64,000 nucleotides of DNA from Blastobasis lacticolella (taxonomy: Eukaryota; Arthropoda; Insecta; Lepidoptera; Blastobasidae): contig LR990049.1 in NCBI GenBank assembly GCA_905147135.1, positions 3,799,428 through 3,863,427 on the forward strand, given 5' to 3'. Both the position numbers and the translations under genes were made by a program. Below the pieces are notes generated by a model. The model made no database searches, was not told the origin of the DNA, and saw only the letters and a list, made by a program, of their open reading frames with translations. Positions within the stretch are counted from its first letter, which is position 1. The number at the start of each line of letters is the position of its first letter. This document shows positions 33,679 to 45,031 of the stretch, one piece after another.

Positions 33679-34214
33679 CTCTTTGTCCATCTCGTGTGTA
33701 TTGGGTAACCATTAAGTTACTATACCTAAATATATTTGATGTGAACGCCATGCAAGAACACGCTACGATTGTGAAACGCATACGAAAATGGCGTCATCAT
33801 CAAACTACGGATATTTTTGAGCAACGTTCATATTTTAAAAGACAAATAAGTATAATATACAAGTAAAGTTAAAAGGTGTCTTCCGTATTAATTTTCAATT
33901 CAGCGAATGTATATCAAACTCTAAGCCTCTGTTGGAATATATTCACGAACAAAACGTCAGTGAAAGTAATACTTATGGTTATTCTCTCAATCCACTGTTC
34001 CATTGAAATATAAGGTCCCTTTAAATAAAGCTCCACAATATATCAAGCTGGATCAAGGAAAAGGGGCTGATAAAAATATTCCGAATAGTCGAACTGGGGG
34101 CTGGATGTACTCAGGGTCATTGCTGAAGGTCAGGGTTCTGACCGCTTTTTAAAGCCAGATTTTGTGATTTAAAGATATTACTGTTTGTTATATGTGAAGC
34201 ATAGTGATAATATG

Positions 34215-34330
34215 GGAACAATTTATTTCAATTCTTTATTGTACACAAAAAAAAATACAATTTAACAGAATGTAACTTAAGTACAAAGGCGAGCTTAACT
34301 CAACAGTTGAGTTTTCTACCAGCAAACCTT
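34215..34330 (-). mobile_element. LINE 3' UTR
   Basis: caattctttattgtacacaa plus an A run, then tctaccagcaaaccttgg. Confidence 0.6.
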
Positions 34331-34516
34331 GGAGTCAAAGAAGCTGTATTTATATATAAGCGCAATATGATTTATCCTTGAATTCTGTAGGAAAACTTGT
34401 TAAATGGCTTTAGTGTATAAAGATTGCGGTTTTCAATTAAATAAATAATTGTTGTAAGTACACAACGACATACTTTTTTCACGTAGGAGCAGGCAGTGAC
34501 CACATTGTTCCCTTTT

Positions 34517-34672
34517 TAAGGGTATGTTCCGGGTTTCCTACCGCGTACCTTTGTTGACAAGTAGCCCGATATTTCGACACAGTTGCATGCATCATGGTCA
34601 CGGGACGACCATGCTGCATCATGATGCATGCAATAGTTTAAAACATTATGGTATTGTTCCCTTTGTTACGGT
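34517..34672 (+). repeat. family F repeat
   Basis: Starts ggtatgttccgggtttcct, holds gatatttcgacacagttgca and tcatggtcacg, and ends tagtttaaaacattatggta. Confidence 0.7.
34583..34633. repeat. hairpin in family F, 14+7-bp stem
   Basis: TTGCATGCATCATGGTC (34583-34599) pairs with GACCATG and CATGATGCATGCAA (34607-34633), with a small bulge. Confidence 0.85.
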
Positions 34673-34687
34673 CTTGCCAAACCTCTA

Positions 34688-35075
34688 ATTACAAGAGTTT
34701 ATTTAACTTGCAATTTTTGTAACTTTGTATATGTATGTATCTTCCAATCTTGCAAGCCTAATTTGACCCACTTCCGGGTGTTAAATTGAGCCGAAATTTG
34801 GTATAGGTAACTTGGATGACAATACATTAATATTGAACTATGGAGCTGGTCTGATGATGGTGGTAATAGGAACTAATGAACGCAATACGATAAAACCATC
34901 GTGTTTTGACTCTTTGGAATGGTCTAAATGAGAACTATAAGCCCAGGTATCAAGGTCTGATGATGACAGAAGATAGCCTTAGAAACTACTGAACGCAACA
35001 TGATAAGCCCATCGGGTTTGGGCTGTTTGGAATGGTCTTGGAGATAACTATACCGCGCGATAAAAGCACGTTGTG
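34688..35075 (+). repeat. family K repeat, uninterrupted copy with internal duplication
   Basis: Retains the empty site (tttatttaacttgcaatttt). From 34849 a ~105-bp part is repeated: ggtctgatgatgg, then gaacgcaatacgataa.cc, then tttggaatggtct recurs at 34950-35036. Confidence 0.75.
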
Positions 35076-36780
35076 AATTTTTTATTTTACATTTGATAAG
35101 TTATTTCAATATTCGTACTTATTGATGAAACAGTCGGCTCTTCCATAGACACCACTCAGTAATCACTCCCAAATCTCAATCAGATTAGGAATTTAGGAAA
35201 AATAAAATGAAAGGCCCTCCTTCGGCCGCCCTTGTACGAACAAACTATGTAGTTTGAGAAAAGGAGAAGTCTTTATAAAGAAGGTTCGCTGGCAAATCGC
35301 TGGGCGGGGCCCCGACCCCCCACCCGTATTACGTCCCGGGCACCGTGACAAATTATTATTTTTATTACCACTGTAATGAGTTTCAAGGACTTTATAGCGT
35401 GTGACCGCACCACAAATTTATTATTAAAAGTATTTTTCTTCGCCGTGCCTCTCTGTAACGCTAGACGGCGTACAAGACAGTAATATGTAAACTTTTCTAA
35501 TTTATCGCGAAACTAGAACTTACGTGCGAATATATATTTTTGTAAAGTTGTTTACCTGTGAAAGAAGAACAATATTACATTAATAAAGAACAGTTTTAAC
35601 ACTTTTCTCATAATAGAAGTTTCGATGTTATATGATATGATGGAAATGGCAGAACAAACAGTGATGATGGCAGATGAAACATGAATGTCGAATAAATACG
35701 AATATGTGTGGTGTGATAGAATGTGGAATAGTGTTATGAGAGTTTTAGGGATGATGAGGTAACTAGGATTGAAGGAATTGTTTCCACATTGGAGATAATA
35801 GATGAAGGACGGCTAATGAAATGTATCTACAGGTGCTCTCGCACACGGGGGCCCGGGGTTCGCCTGGACCACGATCCAGGATTTGGCAGACAACCACCGA
35901 TCCAATAAATAAATAAAAAGGTATTTATTTAGCATTTAGCTGAGACATATAACACCAAAAATAATAACATAAAATTAAAATAAATTAAACAAAAGAAAAA
36001 AAAATAGAGAAATAAATTTATAATAATATAAACACTAAACGCTAAAAAAGCCAAAGTTCAGTTCCGCAGATACACGACGGTGCCTACGAGCTAGCTATTC
36101 TGCCTTGGCCTATAAAATTACACAGAATAAAATTTGTTATAGACACAGACACTATAAGTAAATAAATTTAATAGATATAACTATGGATCATGACCAAGTA
36201 TCCAAAAAAGACGTTGATACTTTATTAATTGGAAGTTGGAAGGATCAATAGTGGATATTATGCGCTACTTTCGCTCGTTATACTAACTTTATGGGCAACA
36301 GTTACCGCTTTCCACCAAGTAGGCTGTCTGCTCATGAGTCACTGGGTTTGTACAAAAAAAGCTTGAATCTACGTCTAAATGAAAAGTTTCCAGTGAAAAT
36401 ACCGTAACTCAGTTTGAATCGCCGTCTGCAAGGCAACGGCCCTCGGCTGAAACAGCCTTTCTTATAAAATTGGCGTCGCACCGCGCTTTACGGAACTGCC
36501 GCTTGAGATTTCCAACAAAATTGAAACAATACAACCTTTATTGTGAGCGGAAGATATTGTTTCCAATACTTTTAAAGCGCCGTCTTTGGTGGGAGTCTGG
36601 TTTTTCAAGCTCGAAAATAAGCTTCAGAAGGAAAATAACAACAAATAGAGATTGTTTCTTTTTCTACGCTGTTATACTGTTTCTTAATACAAGCTCGGCG
36701 ACTTCCTTTATTCACGATTGTGAACGAATATACCCGAAATAAAAATAAAGTGACACTTCATCTTTCTATAAGCTGAAAGG
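35076..36780. other. mostly unique DNA
   Basis: A G/C-rich patch at 35300-35345, a SINE-A scrap at 35832, A-rich DNA at 35900-36050, and a 90-codon frame at 36470-36742 without a domain. Confidence 0.6.
35832..35893 (-). mobile_element. SINE-A short fragment
   Basis: ggtgctctcgcacacgggggc and atccaggatttggcagac match the SINE-A 3' third. Confidence 0.75.
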
Positions 36781-36845
36781 ACTCGTGTCAGTCATTCATT
36801 ACGCTTAATTAGATACACGAGGCAATTCAGATAGTAGATACTTTT

Positions 36846-37321
36846 ATTTATTATTTATTGGTTTAACCATTTCTTGTATACATCATCATCATTAGCCTTC
36901 GACATCTATTATAGATGATTTAAACAGCGTCACTGTTTATCGTACGGCACTTTCTCTGATGCTCACGTCAAACTGACAGTGACACTGACAGGCAGTCCGC
37001 GGAAGCAGCCATAGAGCATACTAGGGTATGTTAGTTTTTTCTGTCTACGGTATGTTCCTTCCAGTCACTGACTCGACGGTGCCGGCATCGGGTAAAAACA
37101 TCTCCAACCGTTGCCGGCTCGATGCCGCGGCGCGTACCATTGCAGATTGTATGATATTCATAAGTGTTTTATAAAAACCCAAATTTATTAAGTATATTTG
37201 TACTTGAACTTGATGGCTGTAGAGGCTAACATGGGAAAGACAGATTGTACACAAGATTGTTTACAAATCTGACATAAAATAACAGACACAACAGGCCAAT
37301 TTATTTCTTCCAGCAGGTCTA
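36846..37321 (-). mobile_element. LINE 3' tail inserted in the tandem repeat
   Basis: ggtttaaccatttcttgtat on the left and gtacacaagattgtttac, gacacaacaggccaa on the right together make the same LINE 3' end seen at 5768-5862 (minus orientation). CTTTTA beside each edge may be a short target duplication. Confidence 0.65.
36880..37246 (-). mobile_element. GAT-tailed element nested in the LINE tail
   Basis: Begins catcatcatcat on plus (a GAT tail on minus) and ends at about 37246. The LINE word TTGTAYACA is present on both sides (TTGTATACA and TTGTACACA), consistent with a 9-bp target duplication. The body holds a GC-rich stretch (gccggctcgatgccgcggcg). Family not recognised. Confidence 0.55.
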
Positions 37322-37503
37322 CCTTTTACGAATCTCAAGCATATTAAATTACCGGATTTAAGGTACCTACATTGATAATAGGCCTCGTGTCAGTCATTCA
37401 TTACGCTTAATTAGAGACACGAGGCAATTTAGATAGTATAAACTTTTGTGAATCGCAAGCGTATTGGATCGCCGGATTTGAAGGATTACCTAACATCAAA
37501 TGG

Positions 37504-38069
37504 GCTTCGTTAAAAGTCAGGCCTCCTTTTCCCTGCCGCCGGCCCTGGCTCTGAGCAGCCAATACTCTCAAATTGGGAGCATCAATGCAGTATGCACAAC
37601 TGGGCCAATGCAGTTTGGAGTGCACTTTTTATTTCTTTCACAGAAATGCTCCAAGATATTGCAAATAGGTTGTGTTCTGAAAATATTCTGATTATTGTTT
37701 TTAAATTACCGTTCTGCTAGGTTCTGTTATGCTGCGCCATATTTGTAATATTTCAATATTGCTAGGATAGGTTTACATTATATAAATTTTCGCGATAATA
37801 TCCCAATGTGATGTGTAATCTTAAATTCTGAAATGAAATTTTAAGGACGGACCAAACCGCAGCTAATTAGAAAGCTTCCATTCAATTTCATTTCAATTCA
37901 TTCCATGTGGCAAGTAACCTTAGATATAATTGCGCGTAACATACCTACGCAACCAGTCATATGCTTTCTACATTATTTTTTTTTTATTTTTTAATCAATC
38001 TATTGCCGTCCACTGCTGAACGTATGCCGACTCGCGACTAAACCATTTGTCTGATTTGTTTAAGTTGTA
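37504..38069. other. nothing recognised
   Basis: Unique AT-rich DNA up to the RT relic. Confidence 0.6.
38006..38035 (-). repeat. RTE-like LINE tail fragment
   Basis: gccgtccactgctgaacgta resembles the same end. Confidence 0.4.
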
Positions 38070-39218
38070 GTGTTTAAAACTGGAATAAAAGGAAATGAAG
38101 TTTTTGTTTCACATGATTTACTGCTACAGAAACTAGAATCTCTAGGATTTCGGGGCAATACACTTCAGTGGATTGGTTCATATCTTCAAAATCGACAACA
38201 GCGGGTTCTTATAACGCAGCTAGATAAAAATATGGAAGTCAAAGTCTTTACATCACATATAAGATACAATAAATGTGGAGTTCCACAGGGAAGCGTATTG
38301 GGACCAATCTTGTTTCTTTTGTACGTCAATGATATTGTACAAGTAAGTGGACATGCATGTACTCTTTTTGCAGATGACATTTCATTAGTTGTGACATCTA
38401 ATAAAAATAATGCAAATAATAATATGATTTTGACACATGAATCTGACATTAATAATTTACTTTCTAATATAATTAATTGGCTAAATAATAACAATCTACA
38501 AATAAATTTAGATAAAACAAACTATATGCAATTCCATAAAACAAAAGATAAAATCAATTTACACATTAATTACGATGGTACAATAATAAATGAAGTTGAT
38601 CAAACTAAATTCTTGGGATTAATACTAGATAAAAATATGAATTGGAAGGCCCAGGTAGATTGTATTTGCAGTAAAATCAATAGATTTGTTTATGCACTCA
38701 AACGTTTAAAAAATACCACTAATATAAAAACTGCTCTAATGGCATACCACTCCTACGTGGAATCCGTTTTCCGGTATGGAATTGTAATCTGGGGAAATTG
38801 TTGCGAAATGAATCGAGTCTTCATTGCACAGAAGAAATGCATTCGGGCATTATACGGGATTGCACCTGACGTGTCTTGCAAGCCCTATTTTATCAGGCTT
38901 GGTATACTAACCATTCCATCGCTCTATATATACGAAATATGTGTATTTGTAAGGCAACATGCCTATCTATTCACGCGAGTTTGTGATATAAGTAAACGGG
39001 AGCAAAGAGATCCCAATAGACTGGTACTGACAATAAATCCAAAAAGCGCAAAATACAACAAAAGTTGTTTAGCAATGTGTATAAAAATTTATAATAAGTT
39101 GCCGAACTATTTTAAATCGTTAAATGACATATTATTTAGGAAAAAATTAAAGAACTGGCTCTGTGTACAAGCCTTTTATACAATTAAAGAGTTCACTGAC
39201 AATAAGTTGTATACTTAA
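38070..39218 (+). CDS. non-LTR retrotransposon reverse transcriptase, 5'-truncated ORF2 remnant
   Basis: The open frame is 382 codons and begins with GTG, so the start is not a true initiator. Recognisable protein begins near residue 12 (VSHDLLLQKLESLGF), just past the usual AFD of RT motif A. The catalytic aspartate of motif A is therefore missing. What follows is the rest of a CR1/Jockey-type RT: GVPQGSVLGP at residues 70-79, FADD with the two catalytic aspartates at 100-103, NNNLQINLDKTNYMQF around 140-155, and FLGLILDKNMNW at 181-192, then a C-terminal extension. There is no stop or frameshift over about 370 codons, so the insertion is fairly young. The endonuclease domain and ORF1 are absent, so it cannot be active. 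The exact clade is uncertain. Confidence 0.9.
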   Translation: MFKTGIKGNEVFVSHDLLLQKLESLGFRGNTLQWIGSYLQNRQQRVLITQLDKNMEVKVFTSHIRYNKCGVPQGSVLGPILFLLYVNDIVQVSGHACTLFADDISLVVTSNKNNANNNMILTHESDINNLLSNIINWLNNNNLQINLDKTNYMQFHKTKDKINLHINYDGTIINEVDQTKFLGLILDKNMNWKAQVDCICSKINRFVYALKRLKNTTNIKTALMAYHSYVESVFRYGIVIWGNCCEMNRVFIAQKKCIRALYGIAPDVSCKPYFIRLGILTIPSLYIYEICVFVRQHAYLFTRVCDISKREQRDPNRLVLTINPKSAKYNKSCLAMCIKIYNKLPNYFKSLNDILFRKKLKNWLCVQAFYTIKEFTDNKLYT

Positions 39219-39357
39219 TAAAATTATGATATAATTTGCATGCTGTAATTCTGACAGGCTAAACGTGATTGTACATATTTACAAATAACTCCACCTCTGT
39301 AAGACCATGTTTATAGCAAATAAATGATTATGAATTATGAATTATGAATTATGAATT
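38102..39357 (+). mobile_element. 5'-truncated non-LTR element with (GAATTAT)n tail
   Basis: This is the element that holds the RT frame above. After the stop codon there is a short 3' UTR with AATAA-type sequence, then four to five copies of a 7-bp unit (TGAATTA) at 39325-39360, a 3' microsatellite typical of CR1/L2-like elements. ATGAAGT occurs just before the coding relic (38095-38101) and just after the tail (39358-39364), a possible 7-bp target-site duplication. The second copy overlaps the tail repeat, so this boundary call is tentative. Confidence 0.75.
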
Positions 39358-39360
39358 ATG
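39325..39360 (+). repeat. (TGAATTA)n microsatellite tail
   Basis: About five tandem heptamers form the 3' terminus of the RT-bearing element just upstream. Confidence 0.9.
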
Positions 39361-39699
39361 AAGTCATAACAGAAGCGAATACAGTGTAATTATAAAATCT
39401 CGTACCGGGTAGTGTCTAACGAGACTGCCATCCCAAGGGTACAAAGTAACTCATTTGTGAATTTAATTTCCAAGCACTAGTTTTAGTTTCGCAGTTAATT
39501 TTCAGTTGGTCCAGGCGTTATGTTGGAAATTGTTAAATTAAGGGCAGCTGCGGGTCAAAGGCTGGGACTGTAGCGTTTTCTGAATGATTGTCCAAGAGTT
39601 TTATTTCCCCATAATTTTGGGATTGCATGTTTCACCCGCCCTAGTTAAAGTTTGGGTGTTGTAGCCTCGACTCGATGTTTTTGTCGAATAAGTATGTCT

Positions 39700-39958
39700 T
39701 AGTATGTCGAATAAGGCTTAAGTGGCATTGGGCAGGGATGTGCTCGAAGAACAAATGGCTGATGGGACAGTAAAGTTCACGAGTGGCGACCACGTACCGG
39801 AAAACGCAGCGTGGGTAGGGCCACAAGGTGGACTGACGATCTGGTAAATATCGCCGGTACCAACTAGATGCGGAAGACATAGGACCGGCCTTTGTGGAGA
39901 TCTCTGGGGAGGCCTATCGCCAGCAGTAGGCGTCTTTCAGCTGATATGATGATGATAA
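39700..39958 (+). mobile_element. degenerate RTE-like LINE 3' end
   Basis: The plus strand carries a damaged version of a common lepidopteran LINE end: a WAGHV-like stretch, the RPRTGKRSVGR-like stretch near 39785-39815, and the closing cagcagtaggcgtctttc followed by gctgatatgatgatgat. Several indels break the frame. The GAT/ATG tail marks the 3' end. The same end recurs at 20145-20222, and short pieces occur at 16304-16335 and 38006-38035. Confidence 0.7.
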
Positions 39959-40284
39959 TGAAGTATGTCTCATTAATCAACAAATCCAAGTCCGTTGGGC
40001 GACATTCGCGGCATAGCGGAGGATCTTCTTATCAGTATGTCAAGATGAAAAGCTTTAACCAGATTGGCAGTGATGACTTATTGTATTATGACATGGTGCC
40101 TTACCGAGAGTCTCATTACTCAGATTCTATTAAGTGTTTCTCTACCCAATAGGATCAGGAATAATCGATATTCGTTGCAGACCATCCCGGAATTTCCTCA
40201 AAACGATGATGACCTACTGAGAAGATGACTATCCCAGAATATGATACGTGGGAAATGGTGCCTATACCTGCCTGTATCAGGAAA

Positions 40285-40350
40285 GAGGTCCCGCGGGAGA
40301 CTCAAGAAGCGATGGATTGACTCCACGTGGAGGACGATGATGATGATTAC
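40285..40350 (+). mobile_element. short LINE 3' end with GAT tail
   Basis: Reads GRLKKRWIDSTWRT followed by gatgatgatgat, the typical last residues and tail of an RTE-like ORF. Only the terminal ~65 bp remain. Confidence 0.55.
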
Positions 40351-41789
40351 GTATAGATTTTAGACAAGAGGTCTCAATACGGGGTCGACAGATCTGGGTA
40401 ACTATATGTTTACCGCCCCCGCTTATGGTGCGTCCCCAGCCCCGGCGGGCGCCATCACCGGCATCTGTGCCCGCGACAGAAGCTAACCGTCTCATTTTCA
40501 ACACTTCTTCGCAATACAAATGGTGTTCCGGCGGGTTCCTTTTCAGTCTGAAGTACGACGCTAATTACGTACTTACATTTGGTGTTTTTGCCTGACTCTG
40601 TGTTCTGGCAAACAAAAAGCTTTGATTTGATTTGAGGAATGGCTCTGGGCTGCTCATGCTGAGTGTGGCCCCGTTGCACGTCTTTTTATGGCACAGGTAA
40701 CGAAGTAACGATAACATTGTCCCTTACGAATTGTTTCTTGTCTATGCCATGTATTGTGCCCATGTACGAGATATGTGTAATTAACGGATTTTATTTATTT
40801 ATGTATTGAGGTACCTACCTACTATGAAATAAGAGTACTTGTTCATGGAACGCAATAAGGTGGAACAAAATATATTGAAGAGCTGGATTTGCCAAGTTAT
40901 AAAACGGCGTGCCTATAATGTAACCACTCAATATACCGAAAAGTTATAAGAAGGATAAAACTCGCTCAAAAAGTTTCGTGTTAGAATCGGAAATAAGGAG
41001 ATAGAAAGAAATTCTATTGCAATATCTCTAAGAATTGCTGACAATCTCCAGGACGTAAACGCAAGCAAATACAACAAAGAGACCAAAAAAACCTCTGAAT
41101 CCAAAAGCCTAATTATCACGCTAACAATTTGACCTGTAACTTCCAAACTCGCGATAAAGCACCACCTGGCTCGTTTTACAAGACTCGACGAGTTGTGTGC
41201 ACTCGAGAACCTACTTGCGGGTATTCTGTGTACTCGAGTGTTTCGTACAAGTTAAGCCGAACGTCGGACTAATTACGTAGCGTAACTTGCTAATGTGTGG
41301 TTTGTGGAGCTCCGGATTCAGTCTAGTGCGGCGGAGGAACTTGCCTGTTCTGCTATTAGTACCGTGCTAACGCGAAGCTCTTCATTTGTACTCCTGAATT
41401 GCCAACGATACAGTATACTCAATGTAAGCATCATTCTTGCAACAAACCCGGTTACGATCTCCCGTGGAATGCTAAACTAAAATCTTTACAATAATATATC
41501 CAAATTTTTTAACTAACTGTGACTATCGTAAGGATTGATAAGACCCAGGCTGAGATCCGAAAGTTGCTAGTGATTTGAAATCCAAAACTACTCAACAAAA
41601 GCCACACACTAGCTGTCTCTATAATCAGTGTTTTCTATACAGCTGTAACGGCGATTAAACAATTTTCGATGAAAATAACTATCGGATATATGGGCGTAAG
41701 AGAATGAACCGTTCGCTAATTTAATCTATCGGTTAACTGTCATCCGGGATACTGAAATGACGTGTTAGACCCAGCATGTCCACCTTTAG
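40351..41789. other. mostly unique DNA
   Basis: A GC-rich stretch at 40415-40480 resembles transposon coding sequence but could not be assigned. The rest is AT-rich. Confidence 0.5.
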
Positions 41790-42365
41790 GTTCCTTATCT
41801 ATTTCTGCCGCCAAGCAATAATGCTTGCTTTATTGCTTTACGGGTTAAAGGATAATGTGGCCAACGCAATTACAGGAGGTCAATTTATCAGGTGCTAGGA
41901 CTGTGTCAAGCCTGAGGAGGATGCCTTGGTGAGTACCACCGCCTTAACTATTTCTGCCGACAAGCAACAATGCTTGCATTGTTGTGTTCTGGTTTGAACG
42001 GATAAGCCAGCGCAATTAAGGGCACGAGGCATTTCATCTTAGTCATCACAGCGACAACGTACCTGTGGTTCTGCATTTTTGTTACCAGCAACCTAAATGC
42101 ATAAATTTTAGATGTTATAGGCGACAATTACCGCTTACTTGATGGTAGCTGGAGGGCTGTCTGCGCGTTTGTCACTGCCTAGAATAATAAAAAAACAAGC
42201 ATAAGGCTTACCAGTCTTCACCAAGTCTTCACGCACCAGTCTATTACAACGCACCTGTTGTTCCGCAATTTTTACAAAAACTCAAGTGCATGAGTCGCTT
42301 GTATTACCTATAAGCGACTTCCTCATCAGGTCTTATCCACCAGGTAAGTTATCTGCTCCTTTATC
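41790..42365 (+). mobile_element. three family G copies in a row
   Basis: A 5' piece at 41790-41880, a longer copy at 41918-42175, and a 3'-half piece at about 42240-42365, all in the same orientation. Shared words include tttctgccg.caagcaa and caacgcacctgttgttc. Confidence 0.6.
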
Positions 42366-42805
42366 ACAGAGTTAACTAAAGCGTCTAATACTATAGCTAC
42401 CCTCTCATTTGGAAATCGGTTGAAAACGTTATCTACGATAAGACCTCGTTATCCCATAGGCCACATAGATACGCCTCTAATGGTTAGGCGGACCCGCGGA
42501 TTTTCCGGGCTATTGATCCTAGAATCGATGGACAAGGACACTCCACTAATCGGGTTGAAGGCAGCCCGAAATGGAGTCAATGGATGGATAGATAGACGTG
42601 GAATTATGTTGTGAGATTTGCCGCTAAATATGAATGTAAGGTTTTGTGTCCGGCTAGGTCAAGTGGTTTTAGCGTGTAAGTACTTAATATTAATAGGCCG
42701 CTTGGCCTAATCTGCTAAGAGCTATCTTCCCTTGAGTGGGAAGAAGAAATGATTCGCTTACATAGTAATATTATTGTGTAGTAATATCAAAGATTAACAA
42801 ATACG
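42366..42805. other. no gene recognised
   Basis: A 64-codon frame at 42420-42614 has no domain. Confidence 0.6.
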
Positions 42806-42935
42806 TTTTTTTTTTTTTTTTATGTTATCCGGCAGACAAACAGGCATGCGGGCCACCTGATGGAAAGTGGTCACCGCCGCCCATGGACATCAGCAACACC
42901 AGGGGAGTCACCAATGCGTTGCCCGCCTCTGAAGA
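42806..42935 (-). mobile_element. family C element with poly(A) tail
   Basis: T17 on plus, then tatccggcagacaaacaggc, gccacctgatggaaagtggt, caccgccgcccatgga, catcagcaacaccagggg. The T run is a poly(A) tail on minus, so the element is a retroposed fragment. Relatives: 2775, 22635, 50300, 50850, 51670 and 63607. Confidence 0.75.
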
Positions 42936-43640
42936 GATCTCTAATATTTATTAATTACTGTTATTTTCTATTACTTACTAGTATGTGTAAGGACGGTTGA
43001 ACTGCGGCAAAATTTAGAATTATATTGCCGCGGTTTTTTGTAAATCTGTGACTCTACGACACAAGCCAATCTTAGTGCAGAGCCCACAGTAACCATGTAT
43101 TTCTCAATTTTTTTATGGAAAGAAATTATTGTTACTTACGTTGTTCATAATTAAAGTTTAAAACTAGATACAATTAATGATCAATATAACTGTTTAGGGT
43201 TCCGTAGTAAAACACCAAACTAACAAATTTTATAATTCATAAATATAACCTAAGATAATAACCTTACCGACAAAACATACGACAAAATCTACTTACGAAA
43301 CAAAAATTAAAACCATCTCGATTAACTGATATTATTAATTAAGAAAACCACATAGATATCGGTCCTACGCCAGCTACGATGATGCCACAGACACACACGT
43401 CAAATGTACTCGTAGCTATAGCAACACCAGACATTTTGCATTAAAAAATGACGACCTACACTGCTTTACAGCGCGAATCGTGTGATATCTCATGTTTAAA
43501 AGCAATTCAGTGAGCCAGTGTATCTTTCGGAACTCAGTTTCTTTGTCCCAGGCGCTGTGTATTTAGCTGTCTGCAGCCGCAAGCGTGTTCTACCTCCAGT
43601 CGTTGTTATTTTTTCACCTGCGTAAACTGTGGATATCCTT
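42936..43640. other. nothing recognised
   Basis: Unique AT-rich DNA. Confidence 0.6.
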
Positions 43641-44029
43641 TACCTACTAATACTCAATATAAATACGAAAGTATGTAAGCACGGGACTTTGTTGCTCTTA
43701 CACGCAAAAAGTACTGAACATTAGGTTTTAAGACTTTCGTGGTTTTTCACTACATTTTCACTACACATATTATCGGCTCTGTTACCACGGTTAGTATTAT
43801 TTTTACCTCGATATTTCGACGCAGTTGCATGCGTCATGGTCACGAGTGGCAACAAATCCGATTATATGTATAGTGAAAGTCCTGGACATTGATGAAATTT
43901 TGACGTGTTGTAGCTTGCGTCCCAGATATTAATTATAAACATAGGTTATAATTTATCCCGAAATTCAATATAGTTCCCTATAGACCATGGCCTAAACGAA
44001 TACCTATTACGCGAAGTCACAAAAGCTAG
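43641..44029 (+). mobile_element. Helitron with an internal repeat insert
   Basis: The 5' part reads tactaatactcaatataaat, then acgaaagtatgtaag. The 3' part reads tattacgcgaagtcac and ends aaaagCTAG before a T. Between them lies a family F segment (about 43790-43870). The exact 5' TC is unclear. Confidence 0.6.
43790..43870 (+). repeat. family F repeat inside Helitron
   Basis: gatatttcgacgcagttgca, then tgcgtcatggtcacgagt. Confidence 0.65.
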
Positions 44030-45021
44030 TATGTAAGCAATAAAGTAACTGCAAACAGGAAATGAAGTTATTTATGACATCATAAGTTCAGATACCTATC
44101 TCTGCTTCGAGAAATATTGCATGTAATATTGGGCAAGATAAAATTTTATATCTCCAGCAATACCGAGAATTTTACTACGAGAAAATTTATTTGTGCGAAT
44201 AAAACGAACAATATACCTATTACAGACCAACAAAACTCCTTTAGCATAGAATATCTATAGTAATCTTTAGTAAATAGAAGAGATCGCATCCTACTTGATA
44301 TTGCTTGAGCGTAGTCAAATATTTACTTACCAAGAGACGTAGAAAGCAAATGGTGAAGAAGGAAAATTATTTTCCTTTCGTACTCACTGGTACATGAGAA
44401 TTTTGAGAGGAAGCTCTGTTTATGTAAACGAAAGAAATATCATCTTGGCTAGATCCGCTGTAGGAGTTTTATATAAGTACATATCTTGTCTGCAAAGTTT
44501 AATTTCTTGTGTGGCAAAAAAATATTTGTATTATGAACTTATTCTATGAGCAATATATTTCACTTTCATTTGATCTCGCGCTTTTTGATTCTGGGTTTAG
44601 TCAGCTGAATTTAGCCAGGTGTAATGCGCGCATTAAATAGGACAATAAATCTGAATTATAATTTTCCAGCGATTATAGGTTTAAGTAAATGGTTATTTAT
44701 TTAAAATTAGTGACTCATCGTGGGAATTCACATCAGTTATTTTATGTTGACGCATTTACGAGAACATTGGTCTGTGCGATTAGTGGTTCGTTTATATCGA
44801 TGGAAAATTGATTTGAAACAAATCGTAACCGCTCTTGCAACAATAAATTTCTGTCAAACGCAACATATTCAGGTCTTTCTTAACAGACTACACTCGTATT
44901 TCGATCCCGGGATTTCACATTGGAAGAAATTCACATGGACAAGGGATCAAATACTTTAGAGAAGAAATTATAAAACAGACCACGTTACGGTGACCGAAGT
45001 TTCGGAGACAGCTATTTTAGT
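44030..45021. other. mostly unique DNA
   Basis: Only the family M piece at 44772 was identified. Confidence 0.6.
44772..44818 (+). repeat. family M repeat
   Basis: gtgcgattagtggttcgttt, atcgatggaaaattgatttg. Confidence 0.65.
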
Positions 45022-45027
45022 AAAAAA
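45022..45027 (-). terminator. Pol III terminator of tRNA-Val
   Basis: Six T on the minus strand (A6 on plus), four bases past the last tRNA nucleotide. Runs of four or more T end RNA polymerase III transcription, so this supports the tRNA gene being transcribed. Confidence 0.85.
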
Positions 45028-45031
45028 CAAA

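Larger units (their letters stand above)
32551..34214. other. mostly unique DNA
   Basis: Contains the 20-bp direct repeats and the 33472 palindrome. The 94-codon minus frame at 33497-33781 is not recognised. Confidence 0.6.
36781..37503 (+). repeat. 120-bp tandem repeat split by nested insertions
   Basis: tcgtgtcagtcattcattac, then gcttaattaga.acacgagg, occurs at 36783 and 37385. The unit's second half (gaatc.caagc, accggattt) occurs at about 37327 and 37448, a 120-bp period. The first unit is interrupted at about 36846-37321 by a LINE 3' tail that itself carries another insertion (36880-37246). Confidence 0.8.

Noticed and set aside
36781..37503. LTR retrotransposon with ~57-bp direct repeats
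   Set aside because: The repeats are part of a 120-bp tandem unit and the interval is explained by nested insertions; no gag/pol.
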